Shown here: in pieces, positions 1 through 13,039 of the stretch | Layout of the letters: every line of letters starts with the position of its first letter | Position numbering within the stretch: the first letter of the stretch is position 1 | Assembly (NCBI GenBank): GCA_034401795.1 | Contig: CM067373.1 | Span: forward strand, 89,858,996 to 89,922,995 | Source: Chaetoderma sp. LZ-2023a | Lineage: Eukaryota; Mollusca; Caudofoveata; Chaetodermatida; Chaetodermatidae | Length of the DNA stretch: 64,000 nucleotides | Direction: 5' to 3' | Notes under the pieces: model-generated | Seen by the model: the letters and a program-made list of their open reading frames with translations, nothing else | What the model was told of the DNA's origin: nothing | Databases searched by the model: none | Made by a program: the position numbers and the translations under genes

Positions 1-2978
1 CAAGTATATAAATAGACTTCTGCATACATAAATATTAGCTGGAGCCGAGCTAGGGTGGTGGTGGAATGTTGACATTGCAAAAAATTGGCCAAAATAGTTA
101 TAATTTGGCTAAAGATGTTGTGAGGACTAGATACCCGATCGCTCTGATTAACTTGACAATCATAATTCAGATTCTCCTTTACTAGAACAAAATGTTTTTT
201 TAATTTTTGTAATCGGCCCAGCCAAAGCTGAGATAATCATATAGCAACCACCTTGACAACCAAACGTTTTTAGCTAGAGTTGTGACGTCACACCGGGAAG
301 ACACCAATTCCTATTTAGTCTAGATTATTATCTCGGGGAGCATAGCTAGGCTCTCTACTGCTGCACGTATTAGGTACCTATGCACATATTCTTTGACAAT
401 CCATTGTTCACACAGGGACACTACATTGTTCGAGATGCACAAAGGTTCAATAATATCGAAGTTGATGACATTTTTGTTGATTAAACTTAAAGGACAAACC
501 TCATGGTCACGGTGCCTGACATCCCAATTCTAACATATAGGCCTGTTAGACGTGACAGTAACATCGGATTTCGTGTACGTGAATTAGGCTATATTTAATC
601 AAACCCACCCACACACTTCTTGGAATACAATTCTACAAATGCATATATATCTTATCTTTCTGGATTGACTGCAGAGATTTTGCATATATGATAGGCATGC
701 ATGTACACAACTTTTTAAATGATAGTTAAGTAGGCCTACACCGCTCAGTGCACGTACGATCGCAATTTAGCATTGTGTAGGCTTATGAATAAATTTTTGA
801 TTGCAATATAGCAGTTACTCCAGTTATGTGTTTAAAATTAACTAAAATGTCGGGTAAATATAAATCTAATCTAAACTAATCTATTTGCGTATAGTCTACA
901 TTGACATATTATTGACAGTACAAGCAAAGATAATAGATATAGCAAGATGGGAATTACGTTATAACGTGCATACAATTTTGCGCAGCTTTTACGGTGTAGC
1001 GCTCTCTTACGTCCTTGACGTGACATTATAGGGGGAGGTAATTAAAAACAATTATGTTTTGCTAATAGATCAAGCAATTGTCACCTTTTTACATCAAATT
1101 TACGTATTTAACTGGTGCGATATGGTCAATAATAATTTTGTAGTTTATAGCCCATTTACGTTAATATTACAACTTAATCCAGATATACACGTTTTGCTTT
1201 AAAATAACGTCGATTAGATCAGTGTCTATAGGCCGCCATCTATACTCGCTTGATAGGTCTAGATATTGGTCTACACACACTTGACTAAAAATCGGTGCTC
1301 GGGCGGGCTCCCTAACATATTGACTAAAAATGGGTGTTTTTGTTATTACTCAGAATTTCACCGTGAAGAATCAAATTTGCATTTCCATGATCAATGGTGC
1401 ATGCGTTCATTATTGAACACATGTGTGTTATAATTCCTATTTGATTAGAGAAGTATGAGCAGTTTCTGAAATCGCGTAGGCCTAAGAGATTATGATTAGT
1501 CTGGCGCATATTATTAAATATTTGCTATCGGCTCGAAATTCCCCATGCCTCTGTGGAATGGTAGAGCTTATATCCTATACGGTCATATCTCACAGTGACA
1601 CACTGTTTTAAAATCTGCACAAATCAGAGCAAATCCAATACTTAAACCATTAATCATTATGATAGAGAAAAATGAAACATAGTTGCACATGTGCATTTAG
1701 CTGACATACTCAGCTTTATGGCATTACAAGTCTCGTGATGATCGTTGGCTAATTTCCAAGATACCATGTACGTAAACAAAAATGCTAGGTAAAATTGCTA
1801 AACTTATTCAGTTTCATCTTCGATCTGCAATCTTTCTTACAGATTTGATTGCTCCGTAAAATTAAGTATTATCCGTGTATTTGTAAAGCAAGCAAAGATA
1901 TTTCTCACAGGACCGAACTTAGAGTGAGCCCTGTGCAAAGTTTTTAAAAATTCTTGCTCTGGGCCCCCAGAGAAATATCTAAAGTTCTGGTTGTGTTTCA
2001 AATGTAAAGCCGCTTGGGGTGGAGGTGGGGGGGGGGGGTTTGGGGGGGGGTGTGTTATGCAGTCGGAGGGCTGTGGGATTTGGCCAAACCGGTCTTATAG
2101 TTATGTCATCTATGTGTGTAACTTGAAGTTACAGAGGGGCAAAGAAATACAAAAACGATTTGTGTGTCACTTTGGGAGGGGGTGGGGCTGGAAATTTGAG
2201 GTCGTGTGCGAATGCACGTGTTGCACGACCTTCAGTTCGGCCTGTCCAGCTATTTCATCTGCAAAGGTTTGGTGGAATTCAACCAAATTTGTTATATTTG
2301 AGCTACCCATACACGATTCCAGTTCGTGAAATCACTGTTCTATTGGACTCCAGCCTTAAGGGAGGGTACAGTTTTCAGGATAAAAGGTTAATGAACGCGT
2401 AGGTATTTGCAATGGCGTGCCATCGACTGCACATTATATGGCTGTAGACTGCTGACATACAGATTTTCTCAATTTAGTCAACTATTTTTCAGCAGAAACT
2501 GCGCAAAACGGGGTAAATGTGCAGGCAACAGTAGCCTATGTCGATATTTATATCCTGAAATGCAGGGGATGGCCTTAAAATATAATGTTTACAAATGCGT
2601 GGGTGGCGGGGTGGGTGGGGGTGCGGGCGGGGGGGGGGGGGGGGAAACGCACCATGAATACTGACCTCCTTGATCCCACTATTGGTTAAACCTCCTGATC
2701 AATTTTGATTTTACCGTGGCTAGTATTCTTTCCTTCAGCGGTCCTACAAATTTGAGTCTTGCAGTTACTCGCGTAAATGCACGCACACACGCACACATGC
2801 ACGCACGCCGTGGCTATCACTCACTCACCTATACACATACATAGGGAACCATTTTATGCCGATCCTCCCTATACAATGTTGATGATACTATAACAACGCA
2901 AAAATATGTATTAACTAGAAGTTGCCCGTGTTAGAGATGAGCTGATAAAAATTGAGAACTGTTCAGAAAAATGGTGGA

Positions 2979-3052
<74 letters not shown>

Positions 3053-3062
3053 ATACTACTAT

Positions 3063-3134
<72 letters not shown>

Positions 3135-3926
3135 CACTACTACTACTATCTCTACCGCTGCTGCTGCTGCTGCTCGCTGCTGCTAGTGGTACTGCGTCTG
3201 CTGCTGCTGAAATTACTCAAACTTGGCCAGTAAAGTTTAAAATCTGACTCTGAAGCGCTACACGTCGCTAGTAATGCTTCTGGCAGTTGGGAGAATAACT
3301 GGGGCCAAAAGAAGACAATACAAAAAAAAAATTAAGGATTAGTTATCACAAATAAAGCAACACATATGATAACATGCCAATTGTACACCTAATATTACCC
3401 TAGCTTGACCTGTCTGACATCAGTACTCCATATGATTCAGTGGCTGATATTCATGCACCACCTATGAAGTAGAAACAAGACTTATAGCATATTTACATAT
3501 ACAAATATATACACAGTATTCACAATTTTGTACACATAACCGCAAAACACCCAGCAAAACATTCCTTGTTACATACAATGCCTTGTTATTATTCAACATG
3601 AGATATAAATAACAGCACAGATGCTTTCATTGTTAGAAGTGTCAGTGGGAATCAATGATAATTGCTAAATGCTTCAAAATGACTTTGGCTGGCAGTAGCA
3701 GCCTGCAGTCAGCATTCCCAAATACGCAGCATGTCGCCGTAGTTTTGACTATATTTAGATTTTACCAGATAAACATCAGTAAGAAAAGTTGTGGTTTTCT
3801 ATTGGATCACATTATATCTAAATATCGAAAATTTCCTACATACACCCGTGTCTGCTTTCATTCATTCATACATATTAATCATAACTCTGACTGGCAAAGA
3901 TTCAGTGTTTGCATAATTGTGATTTG
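1..3926. other. Upstream intergenic DNA without a recognisable gene
   Basis: I see no protein with family character on either strand. The stretch is AT-rich. It contains poly-G tracts near 2029-2050 and 2629-2642, a long triplet microsatellite (listed separately) and ordinary low-complexity sequence. The short open frames here include glycine-, valine- or threonine-only peptides that are products of simple repeats. No promoter can be assigned. Confidence 0.6.
2979..3149. repeat. (ACT)n triplet microsatellite followed by GCT repeats
   Basis: About 170 bases of nearly perfect ACT/CTA triplets, with a few interruptions near 3052-3062 and 3134. A short GCT run (about 3159-3184) follows directly. 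It is read as poly-Thr on + and poly-Val on -, neither a credible protein. Confidence 0.95.
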
Positions 3927-4690
3927 CTAGCAGATTTTAGACAGGTCACTGGTAGTATGTATTTGGAATTTTTGACCAGATCTTGTAATGCATGTAATTC
4001 GCCCATCAACAGTCCAGACATTTTCAACATTTTCCTGCCTTTGTGTCTCTTTCAGTCGTTTCAGTCTACGAGAGGTTAGGCTTTCAGTGATAGTAATGCC
4101 TGTATTTTTAGGAATTTCTTATTTCTGAACACAGAATCTCTCTTATTGTATGTGGTAAGACAGAATATGATAGGATGGTGAGGCGTATGGCCATGCACTT
4201 GTACTGCATGTCGTTGTCCAATTCGGTGACTCCTGCTCAGGTTATCGAGGGTCAGCTGTACACCATGGTGTCCCAGTTTCTCATTTACTGTTCGGAGTAC
4301 TAGTTCAACTGTGTTTTCATTACTTCTCTCGGGCACTCCATGAAAAAGCAGACAAGTTCTAGAGTATTGCTCTTGCGTGTCCATCTGAAGTCCAATATTT
4401 TTTCTTTCCTGTTGTAGACATTTGATCTCGTCTTTCAATGTCTTCATCACATCTCTTATTAGATCTAAATCTGCACTCAGACCTGTGTAGATGTCTTGTT
4501 TGATGTCTTCAACCAGTGACTTAAATAATGGCATTAATAATTCTGGTTTTGATCTAAGACTGTCTGTTACACTAGTCGCAATGGTATCTGTCAATTTTTT
4601 AAGAAAGTTCTTGTCATTGTAAATCACATCTTAAATTTTATCCATTGCCTCATTTAATTCTGACATGCTTGCCGACTTCTTAGGACCCAT
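3927..4690 (-). pseudogene. Decayed LINE-type ORF1 protein (coiled-coil/RNA-binding)
   Basis: The minus-strand frame has a likely start at 4690 (MGPKKSASMSELNEAMDKI). An in-frame TAA at 4631-4633 follows, and the same frame then runs open to 4076. The middle holds a heptad-like Leu/Ile/Lys/Glu segment (IRDVMKTLKDEIKCLQQE) and a SHRIG block followed by PIIF...RDSVFRNKKFLK, a pattern typical of ORF1 proteins of animal non-LTR retrotransposons. Near 4100 the reading shifts frame. The C-terminal part, with a WTVDGRI block, continues to a TAG at 3927-3929. One stop and one frameshift mark it as dead. No matching ORF2 lies beside it. The family call is from motif pattern, so the exact LINE clade is open. 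Confidence 0.6.
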
Positions 4691-5419
4691 GATTTCAGTG
4701 GAGTATTACGTCCCAGCTTTATGAATACGAAAATTAAGTTATTGAACGTTACCATGCAGTTTTCGTGATGCAAGTCCGGTGTTTTGCTCATTTGCAAAAT
4801 TCTGGAATAGTAACCACACTGGCTAGCTCAATTGATCTAATACATGTGTCTTTTAGTGCATATTAATGGCTTGATATATGCCACAGAAGCTTTTTTTTTA
4901 TTGTGTTTATGCAGCGCCAATCGGAGGAAAAGATTTGTTGTCAACATGGCAACCATCTTCTTCATTCTTTAAATGATCCCCTCCAAAAATTCCGTCGCTC
5001 CTATGGTATTAGAGGAAATCTGATTATGATGACGTCATTGCGAATTTATGAATTGCTTCACGATAACTTTGAGGTTGCCAACGGCGAATTAAAGTGCGGT
5101 GGTCGTACCATGAGAGGAATCTTCATAACAATAGTGACGAAGAAGAAGGTCTAATAACCACTATCAATGAGTTTTTATCACTCAACCAATACATAATCAT
5201 AGGTTTTTATTATTTTTTATGTTCAAATTTTTATCAATTTGGAAGCAGGTTAGATAGATAAATTGCCATCCACATAATTTATTGGTTGCTTGTTAAAGAA
5301 ACCAGTTTTCGGGATTTTTTCGGCACAGGCATTTGAAGTTTAATATTCAAAATTATTTAAGATTCAAAGATTCTAAATTATTTATTTTCATATAACACAT
5401 AGATTTTACATTTACACAA
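4691..5419. other. Non-coding stretch
   Basis: No recognisable protein or RNA gene. An 83-codon + frame at 4903-5154 has no family character and is probably chance. Confidence 0.5.
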
Positions 5420-6760
5420 CAGGCAGTCCACCAAAGACCTAGACCCGGACTTACATGTACCCGGAGAGAAAACCTTGAAACGGACTGAAATAATCTGGGT
5501 TGAAATTGCGTTAGTGGGAGACAAAACAGCACTGCTAGGAAGCTTCTATAGAAACCCACCAGCTAGCATCAACAGATTACATGCCCTACGTGCTTCACTC
5601 GACAAGGTTAAACAAACTTATCCATCATCCATAAAAAAAAAGGCATAATATATCTCGGAGGAGACTTTAACCTGGGATTTATCGACTGGGACAACCACAC
5701 CTCGGTACCAGGAGATCCTAGATGTGCACACTCAGAGCTACTGATTGATTCTATCCTTAGCACATCACTTGAACAAGTAAACAGACACCCAACAAGAGGC
5801 AACAGTCTCCTAGACCTATTAATCACCACACACCCAAGCCTAGTTACAAAGGCATTTACCGCACCTCCATTTGCAGATCATGACATCCTAGTCGTTGATG
5901 TAATGACAAGACCAAAAATCCTGAAGCAACCACCTAGAAAGATATTTCAGTATAGCAAGGCTAATTGGCAAGCCATCAATACAGACATTGAAGGACTGCA
6001 AATAAACTACTTCAACCGAATTCCATCAAACTACAGTGTTGAAGAGAACTGGCAGCTCTTTAAGAGTACAATAACCGAGACAATGTCTAAAAATAAACCC
6101 CAAAAAGAACTAGGGAGACATCAGAACGTTCCCTGGATAACTCAGAACATCAAAAAATTAATTAAGCTAAAGCATCGATCTTACAATACAGCACGAAGAT
6201 CAGGTGAAGACAGGGACAAAGACAAATTTAAGAAACTACGCGTGAAAATACACCACATGCTATGGCAATCCTACCAAGACTACATACATAAAATACTGGA
6301 CCCAGAGAATGACCAGAGTAGTAAGAAATTCTGGCGTTACATCAAGAACAGATGGCAGGATAATGTAGGAATCAGTACCATCAGACAAGACGGGCAAATC
6401 ATCACCGACCCAGAAGGAAAGGCCAGAGCACTAAACGAACAATTCACATCAGTATTTACCGAAGAAAACATCAGTTCAATGCCTACCCTACCACCATCAC
6501 CATATAGCGTCATTCAGAACATAGAAATAACATCACTAGGAGTAGAGAAGGCTCTACAGCGCCTAAACCCATCAAAAGCATCAGGTCCAGACAATCTACC
6601 ATCAAGAATTTTAAAAGAAACATCAAGCCAAATTGCACTGGTCAGTCCTTGCCTCCCTCTTCCAGCAGACACTGAATGACTCGACAATACCATCAGACTG
6701 GAAGACAGCCACGGATGTAGAACAATTCAAGATCTGAATCCGGGAGATGACCTTCTAAAC
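5420..6760 (+). pseudogene. LINE fragment: endonuclease plus RT N-terminal region
   Basis: The + strand encodes the C-terminal half of an apurinic-type (EEP) endonuclease with the GGDFNL...IDW motif near 5655-5690 and DHD near 5878. An RT linker region follows (258-codon frame 5903-6679). It ends in the SKASGPDNLPSRIL block that normally precedes the RT palm. A frameshift lies in an A-run at 5632-5641. The palm with its FADD box is absent, and after about 6680 the homology stops, so the copy is 5'-truncated and internally deleted. The protein pattern matches the copy at 13978-16085 closely (FQYSKANWQAI against FQYRKANWQAI). It is a Jockey/CR1-group non-LTR element by general appearance. Confidence 0.8.
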
Positions 6761-7054
6761 CGAATGCGACGATGTAAATAGTGTACAGAAACCTTCAATT
6801 GAACAATGAACAATTTTTAATTTTTAATCGTGTGGACTGTGAAACCCAGCCATGTTTACGAGGCCCCCACCTAGGCGTGATGTCCTTTAGCATTTTGCCT
6901 AGTATCAGTACAGATACAGATAGATACAGATATACAGCGGTTGACCCCTTACATTTAACATATAATAAACATTTAATTCAGTAATAGTTGGATCATGGGT
7001 GAAGATAATATAATATTTACATGTATACATTTAAGACAATAGGCAATTAACACG

Positions 7055-7056
7055 CA

Positions 7057-7091
<35 letters not shown>
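7055..7091. repeat. (CA)n microsatellite
   Basis: Alternating CA/CG then pure CA dinucleotides. Two ATT-type triplet runs follow at about 7126-7152 and 7203-7253. Confidence 0.9.
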
Positions 7092-7093
<2 letters not shown>

Positions 7094-7201
7094 GAATGGG
7101 GAAAACACATGCATATCTTGTTTACAATATTATTATTATTATTATTATTATTGCCATATATAATAATACGGCCTAATTTGTATCAACATTTCTTGGTGCA
7201 G

Positions 7202-7202
<1 letters not shown>

Positions 7203-7253
<51 letters not shown>
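7203..7253. repeat. (ATT)n microsatellite
   Basis: Roughly 17 uninterrupted ATT triplets. The neighbouring run at 7126-7152 is the same motif. Confidence 0.9.
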
Positions 7254-7256
<3 letters not shown>

Positions 7257-7390
7257 CACAACTGCATCATCCACATCAACAATTACGGATGCATTATTAT
7301 TATTGCAGATGTGTATTTTACATTCTAGTTGTTATCCTGGCAACTGGGTACATACTTGTTTTTTTACTGCCATGGTGGTGACTTCTGCAT

Positions 7391-9495
7391 TCATGTCATT
7401 GGTTTGGATTTTTGGTATCTTCCTAAGAGTATTTTTTTAATATTTTGTTTAAAAGAGCTTTGTGTAAGAATTTGTGTGTGTATATTTATATGTGTGTTGT
7501 TCCAAAGTTGTATTGCCTGGTGGGATGGTTTTTGTGTAGCTGTCATTGTTCTGTAATAGATTTGGTGTAAGTTATTCTTAGTTCGTGTGTTGTGCGAGTG
7601 TATATCGGAGTTGTTCCTAAAAAGGTTTGATAATGAGGAGGGTAGAGTGCCATTATGGTAGTCCCTTAAGATAGTGTATAGTTGGACAGCTCCAATGTCT
7701 TCAAGTTTTAGCATTTTTTCAGTTTTAAAGACATCCTGGCCCTCTGCTGGCTGTGCAAATAATTTGATTTCCTGCTTTTGTAGTGATTTTAGATGTGCGA
7801 GTTTAGTTTTATGCATGTTAGTCCATATTACATTGCAATATGTGATATGTGGAAGGATCGGTGTACAATATAGAGTTTTTAGAATATTATGGGGAAGATA
7901 TGGCTTAAGTCTGCGCATGATACCGATGTTCTTTGCTACCTTGGATCTCACTATTTCTATATGCTTCTCCCAGGTTAAGCTTTTATCCAGATAGACGCAG
8001 AGAAATTTGACATATTGTGCTTCGTGAATTTCATGATTATTTACATGCATTTTGGGGAGAGCTATTTGTTTTAAATTCTTAGATTTTGTGAAAAGTATAT
8101 AATTAGTTTTATCGACATTCAGAGATAATTTATTCACTTTAAACCAGTCTATGATTTTTTTCATTTCATTATTTACATACTTGTATACAGTGTCTATGTC
8201 CTTGTGACTACAAAAGGCATTGGTATCATCCGCAAACAATGTTAGTGAGAGGTGATTACATGCTTTGGGTAGGTCATTCATGTATAGTAAAAACAACAGA
8301 GGTCCAAGAATTGATCCTTGTGGAACGCCACAGACTAATTTCCTGTCTCCTGACATGGCCCCACTGAATTTTACACATTGTGTTCTGTTAGTTAAATAGC
8401 TATATATCCAATTTAATGCAATGCCCCTAATTCCATAGTGGGCTAGTTTTTTAAGTAATATTTCATGATCAATAGTATCGAATGCTTTGGAGAGGTCCAA
8501 GAATACACCTAGAGTGTGTTCATTTCTCTCAAGGGATGTGGTTATTTTTTCAAGCATATCCACAATGGCAAGCATGGTAGAGTGTTTTTCTCTGAAGCCG
8601 TACTGGGATTCATAGATTATAGAGTTTTTTATTAAGATATTTTATAGTTCTATTGTAGTATAATCTTTCCAGAAGTTTAGAGAAAAGCGGAAGTACTGAG
8701 ACTGGCCTATAGTTAGTAAAATCAGATGGGTCTTTAGCTTTGAATATAGGTGTTACGCATGCAGTTTTTAATCGGGATGGAAATAAACCCTGTGAAAATG
8801 ATAGATTGCAGATGTGATTCAGTGGAGTTAGTATTTCTCTAGCACAGTTTTTAAAGATTTTCCATTTAAAGTTATCAATGCCGGCACTCTTAGTTGGGTT
8901 AATTTTCATTAAGATTTTGTAAATTTCTTCATTGTCAGTAGGGGTCAGGAACATTGAGGATTGGTAGTCGCCTGTCAGATAGTCTTGGACATTTATTCCA
9001 GGACTGGTCTGTATTTTTTTAGATAAATTACAATATTTATAAAGTATTCATTAAATTTATCCGCAATTTCTTTTTTGTCAGTTATAATTGTATTATTATA
9101 AATGAACCGGGATGTTTCTGAACTGCTTTTTTGTTTATTCAATAGTGGTTTTATTAATTTCCATGTTTCTTTTATATTGTTCTTTTGCTCTTCAAATTTA
9201 TAATGATAATAGTTTATCTTTGCCGTCCTGATTATCTGATTTAATCTGTTTCTGTACTTTTTAAATTGTGCATCATTATTTCTTGTTGGAAATATTATAA
9301 AATTTAAATACATCTTATTGTTCTTATGACAGGCAGCTATCAATCCTGTTGTTAACCAGGGTTTAGTATGGTTTCGGTTAAACTTTTTTAGTTTTTTTAG
9401 TGGAAAGCTTGATTCATAAATGTTAGTGCAAAGAGTATGGAATGCGTTGTAGGCATTTTCACGTGTCTGGCACTCTATTATCTGATTCCAGTTTA
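7391..9495 (-). pseudogene. LINE ORF2 remnant with reverse transcriptase
   Basis: Read on the minus strand from about 9495 to 7391. The segment at 8993-9343 carries the region before the RT (NEYFINI), 8610-8954 the fingers (NPTKSAGIDNF, NYRPVSVLPLFSKLLERL), and 7391-8575 the palm and thumb. Catalytic boxes are visible: [29 protein letters not shown] and LTLFADDTN with the two aspartates. The C-terminal part contains a [16 protein letters not shown] thumb-like stretch. The segments lie in different frames or are split by stops (around 8576-8609 and 8955-8992), so it is not functional. The endonuclease is missing, which indicates 5' truncation near 9495. It differs from the LINE at 5420-6760 and is a separate family of CR1/Jockey-type elements. 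Confidence 0.85.
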
Positions 9496-9902
9496 CCCGC
9501 CTATTTCATATTATTAGCATATTTCATATACTACTATTTAGTACTATATATATAATACACAAGGTGGTCAACGAAGATCACGGAACCATAGTACGCATGA
9601 ACAAAAACAAAGCAATGGCGACATATCGTGACTTATATCTGTCTAACACATCGACGCTGGTTTTGCATCGCTGCTACGAATTTTAGTAACTTTATTACAG
9701 TTTTTTTAAGCGAATTGTAAATGTTCCAGAAACCATTGGGGAACGATCCAACGAATCACCCATAGCGACCCATAACGAACCCATAACGACCCCATAATGA
9801 CATATGCAAACTGACTTAGAACTACAGATTCGTTAATAGGTACACAAAAACTTGTGACGTAATGCATTTTTATGTAGTATATGTAAATATTTATAAACGT
9901 CA

Positions 9903-9904
9903 CC

Positions 9905-9937
<33 letters not shown>
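9903..9937. repeat. (CA)n microsatellite
   Basis: Pure CA run. A looser ACGC/CACA-rich stretch lies at about 10175-10275. Confidence 0.9.
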
Positions 9938-10550
9938 CCACGACAAACCAATCATCACAATCATAGACCCGTGTTCATTTTATTGGCCTCCCCCCCCCCC
10001 CCACCACCCTGAAAATTATGATTGAAAAGTATAAATCATATTTTTCAATGTTCCTGTTAAGCCTATATCTGATTATAATTAATTACCATAGCTGTCCTCA
10101 GGATCAGCTGCAGAAGGTCAACTGCCGGGGGCAGGGGGGGGGATGTGGGTGGTACGCAAAAAAACACCTGGACTAACGCACACACGTACGTACCAACTCA
10201 CGCACGCATGCACGCACACATTTACGCACGCACGCACATACATACATAAATACGTATTTACGAACACACACGCACAAACGGCTTGATTATCGAGGCAGTC
10301 ATTCCAGTGGTAAATGTTCAAAAGCAGTCTTCTCTTGTCCTGCAAATGGGCATTCCCTAAGACGATGCCGTTTTGGCCAGCTTGGCCATTAAAGTGTTAC
10401 GCGCGCAGAAAGGATGCTAACTTCATTAATTAATTAATTTATTTATGTTATTCGGATGTTTTTCTTCGGATCTTCACCTTGACATCAGTTCCAACGAATC
10501 TACTATTGCGTGATTCTATAAAGTATTTGTCAGCGAGTAGTAGGGTCGGG

Positions 10551-10943
10551 ATTAAAATGATACCACCTCCCTCAACTGGTAGACATTCGGCGATCCATGG
10601 CCCCCACCGCCCTCTCAAGCCCTGGGGCATAGGGTTGTTGAGACATGTGGTTGGTGTATGCCTCTAGATGGAGATGGGAGCTATACCCCCGGGGATTGAG
10701 AGGGCGGTGGGGGCCACCACGGATCGCCGAACGGCTGCCAGTTGAGGGAGGAAGTATCATTTTAATTCCGACCCAACTACTAGTCAAAATGATACCACCT
10801 CCCTCAACTAGCAGCCGTTCGGCGATCCGTGGGCCCCAGCTCCCCCCCCCCTCTCAATCCCTGGGGGGGGGAGGGGGGGGGGGGTCATAGGGTTGTTGAG
10901 ACATGTCGTAGTTGGTGTATGCCTCTAGATGGAGATGGGACTG
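10551..10943. repeat. Fold-back and direct repeat cluster
   Basis: A segment of about 75 bases (10551-10626, containing ACCACCTCCCTCAACT and CGGCGATCC) is repeated inverted at 10690-10768 and again in direct orientation at 10786-10866. A second module (GGTTGTTGAGACATG...GCCTCTAGATGGAGATGGGA) follows the first and third copies at about 10630-10680 and 10890-10943. The arrangement is unit, inverted unit, unit. No ORF in it is credible. It is probably a rearranged mobile element or a palindromic amplification. Confidence 0.8.
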
Positions 10944-11352
10944 TGTAGGCTCAGACAAACAGGTAGTCTCTGCCAGAGTCGCATTGGCATGATGGGACCA
11001 CCCATAGTGTCTTCCATCTACCTTGACAACGCTCACCTAGTAGGATGCTAAAGTGCTTAGCATTTGCACCACAGCGGACTCTGGCATGTTCACATGTTAC
11101 GCAGAATCTGGTGCTGAGCAGGTGTCTCCAGCAGACAACCACGTCCTACCCTCTCCACACCATAGAAGTGGCAGACAGACTCGATCTCTTCATGTGGGTG
11201 AAAGCGGTCGTAAATGTTTCTCCGCAAGGGGTCGACCCAAGGATTTTACTGGGGGTCATCCCGGAAGTGGGCCCACTTGGCATCCAATATCATGGCAGTC
11301 TCAGCGCCCTGTGCCACTGCTGTAGACGCCAGCATGAGCAGTATGATGAGAA

Positions 11353-12284
11353 TCATGGCTGTACATGAAGAGTTAAACTGAACAGAGTGAACCCCTCGAG
11401 AAATATCTGTGCCAGATCGAGCCCTGTTCCATCCAGATCGATAGTGATTTTCATCCCCTCAGGGGCAGGGGCTAGCTGCTTCACTCTGCCGCAAGCTAAG
11501 AAACGTAGCTCTAGGACTATATGAGTCATTTGCAAGCTAGTGAGTCCGACTCGCTGAAGCAGTTTAACGGCACCCTTGGCTTTGGAGACATGTGACACAC
11601 AATCTACCCGTAGGATGCCCTCCTGGAGGTTAAAGCTTCTTATGGTCCATCGAATGGATGACGCAGCAGGAGCTTTCCACCTGTAACCCCGATGTAGGTG
11701 AGGAAGGATGATCCCGATTGTAGAGCTTTCGAACTTGCCCATCCTTTTTAACAACAGTGGAGAGGGGTGTAACCTCTATGTCAATGACTGCGGGAGGCCC
11801 ATATAGTGGCAACCGTGTTTGCCAGTCACCACCAGGTCCAGCACGGTACCACACTTCATTCTTCTCAAACATGAACTGCAGGTATTTTGCCAGGGTCAAT
11901 AGCAGACCGTTATGTGTCATAGGCGGGGCACCGCTCGAATTGGGTTTGACCAGATGAAAGCTGAGGTTGTCATTTAGGGTGTTGATGTCTGCCACCTCTG
12001 TATCCGAGACCTCAATCAACGGGTCGAGGATGTACTTCCTCTTCGGGAAATTGTACTGAAACACAATCTTGTGGCCATCTATCTTGCGACTCAGGCGCGC
12101 CTTAGACACATCCTTGAGGTCCATGAGCAGCTCCACCAATGGGGTGGAGGGAGAATGCCTTTGAGTTTGCTTCGTACTGTAGGGTGAATGACTTGCCATC
12201 GCTCTCTTCTACCTTGGCAGCATCAACTGCGTACACACCTGCCAGGTCAGCAAGACCAGTCGAGTGAGCAAATATGGGTTCCAT
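11353..12284 (-). pseudogene. Broken gene of unknown family
   Basis: Three consecutive minus-strand frames cover this stretch: 12284-12102 from an ATG, 12199-11630, and 11754-11353 to a stop. Each is in a different frame, yet together they look like one protein of about 310 residues. The codon use is even and the GC content is higher than in the surroundings. Residues such as DPLIEVSDTEVADINTLN and GPPAVIDIEVTPLSTVV are protein-like, not repeat-derived. There is no signal peptide or membrane segment and no motif I recognise. It could be a structural or accessory protein of a large DNA transposon or virus-like element, or a host retrocopy; this is inference only. At least two frameshifts mean it is not functional as written. 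Confidence 0.4.
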
Positions 12285-12384
12285 AGCACGCTATAGAAGG
12301 GGTTTAAACAGTAGAAAAGCGGGACTCAGTACACTCAAGTCAAGAATGGACCTGCGGAAGCTAAGGATTTCGGCCGAGGACAAG

Positions 12385-12591
12385 ACACAGTGGGCAAAAA
12401 TGAAGAAGGACAGATTGCAGCTGTAGGATGTTTCTACTACTACAGCCGCAGAATACAGTAATCATACATATGCTAATATACACTGTATATTACACTAAAT
12501 ATGATTAATTTCTATATATGGGCACTTTGAGTGCTCTAAATACAAAGTTTAGACAACTTGTAAGCATTTGAAGAAAGAAGAAACCTTGGAA
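12385..12591 (+). repeat. Direct repeat, copy 1 (LINE 3' end plus tail)
   Basis: About 207 bases starting GACAAGACACAGTGGGC and ending AAGAAAGAAGAAACCTTGG recur at 13322-13535 with only a few differences. The 5' end codes for the last residues of a LINE ORF2 (DKTQWAKMKKDRLQL then stop). The remainder is therefore probably the LINE 3' UTR. Confidence 0.85.
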
Positions 12592-12689
12592 AAAAACACC
12601 CTTCGGAAATAACTGCCAGCCATGGTTTTTGCCTGGTTTCGCTAGGTGTTGACAAACCGTACTTTTCCGAGTCTCTGACTCATTTTGGT

Positions 12690-12833
12690 TCCGGTACATG
12701 TAGGTAACGCGTTCCAGTCCTGGATCATTTGGTGAAAGAAACTGTGATTGTAGTAAATATGATTATATGTTAAGTGTTTTATACATCCTCTTGTCTTGTT
12801 TAGAATAATCTTCCAGTATGTTGGAGCATCCAC
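12690..12833 (-). pseudogene. LINE ORF2 C-terminal scrap
   Basis: The minus-strand frame reads YNHIYYNHSFFHQMIQDWNALP, which resembles the extreme C-terminus of animal LINE ORF2 proteins (SFF..TI.DWN.LP). It is 5'-truncated, with no RT core. Confidence 0.6.
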
Positions 12834-13039
12834 AGAAGTGGTAAGAAAACAAAAACTTACTGCACTCCACTTGAACCTAAAAACAGTAACTAGTACATAA
12901 AGCGTAAGAAAAAGCCTTCATCTTCCTGGTACTAGGTACTCTATGTGGGGAAGGGGGTTGGGTGGGGGGGGGGGACTGCGACCAGTCATTTAAAATTTGG
13001 TAGAGTCATGTAAGTCTGGCTTTAATACGTCTTTCAACT

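Noticed and set aside
2931-3186. Poly-Val and poly-Thr open frames
   Set aside because: They are translations of the (ACT)n microsatellite and have no start context or neighbouring coding sequence.
4903-5154. 83-codon + strand ORF
   Set aside because: No motif and no supporting context; length is compatible with chance.
10118-10345. 75-codon minus-strand ORF rich in Cys and Val
   Set aside because: It reads through an ACGC/CACA simple repeat and has no other support.
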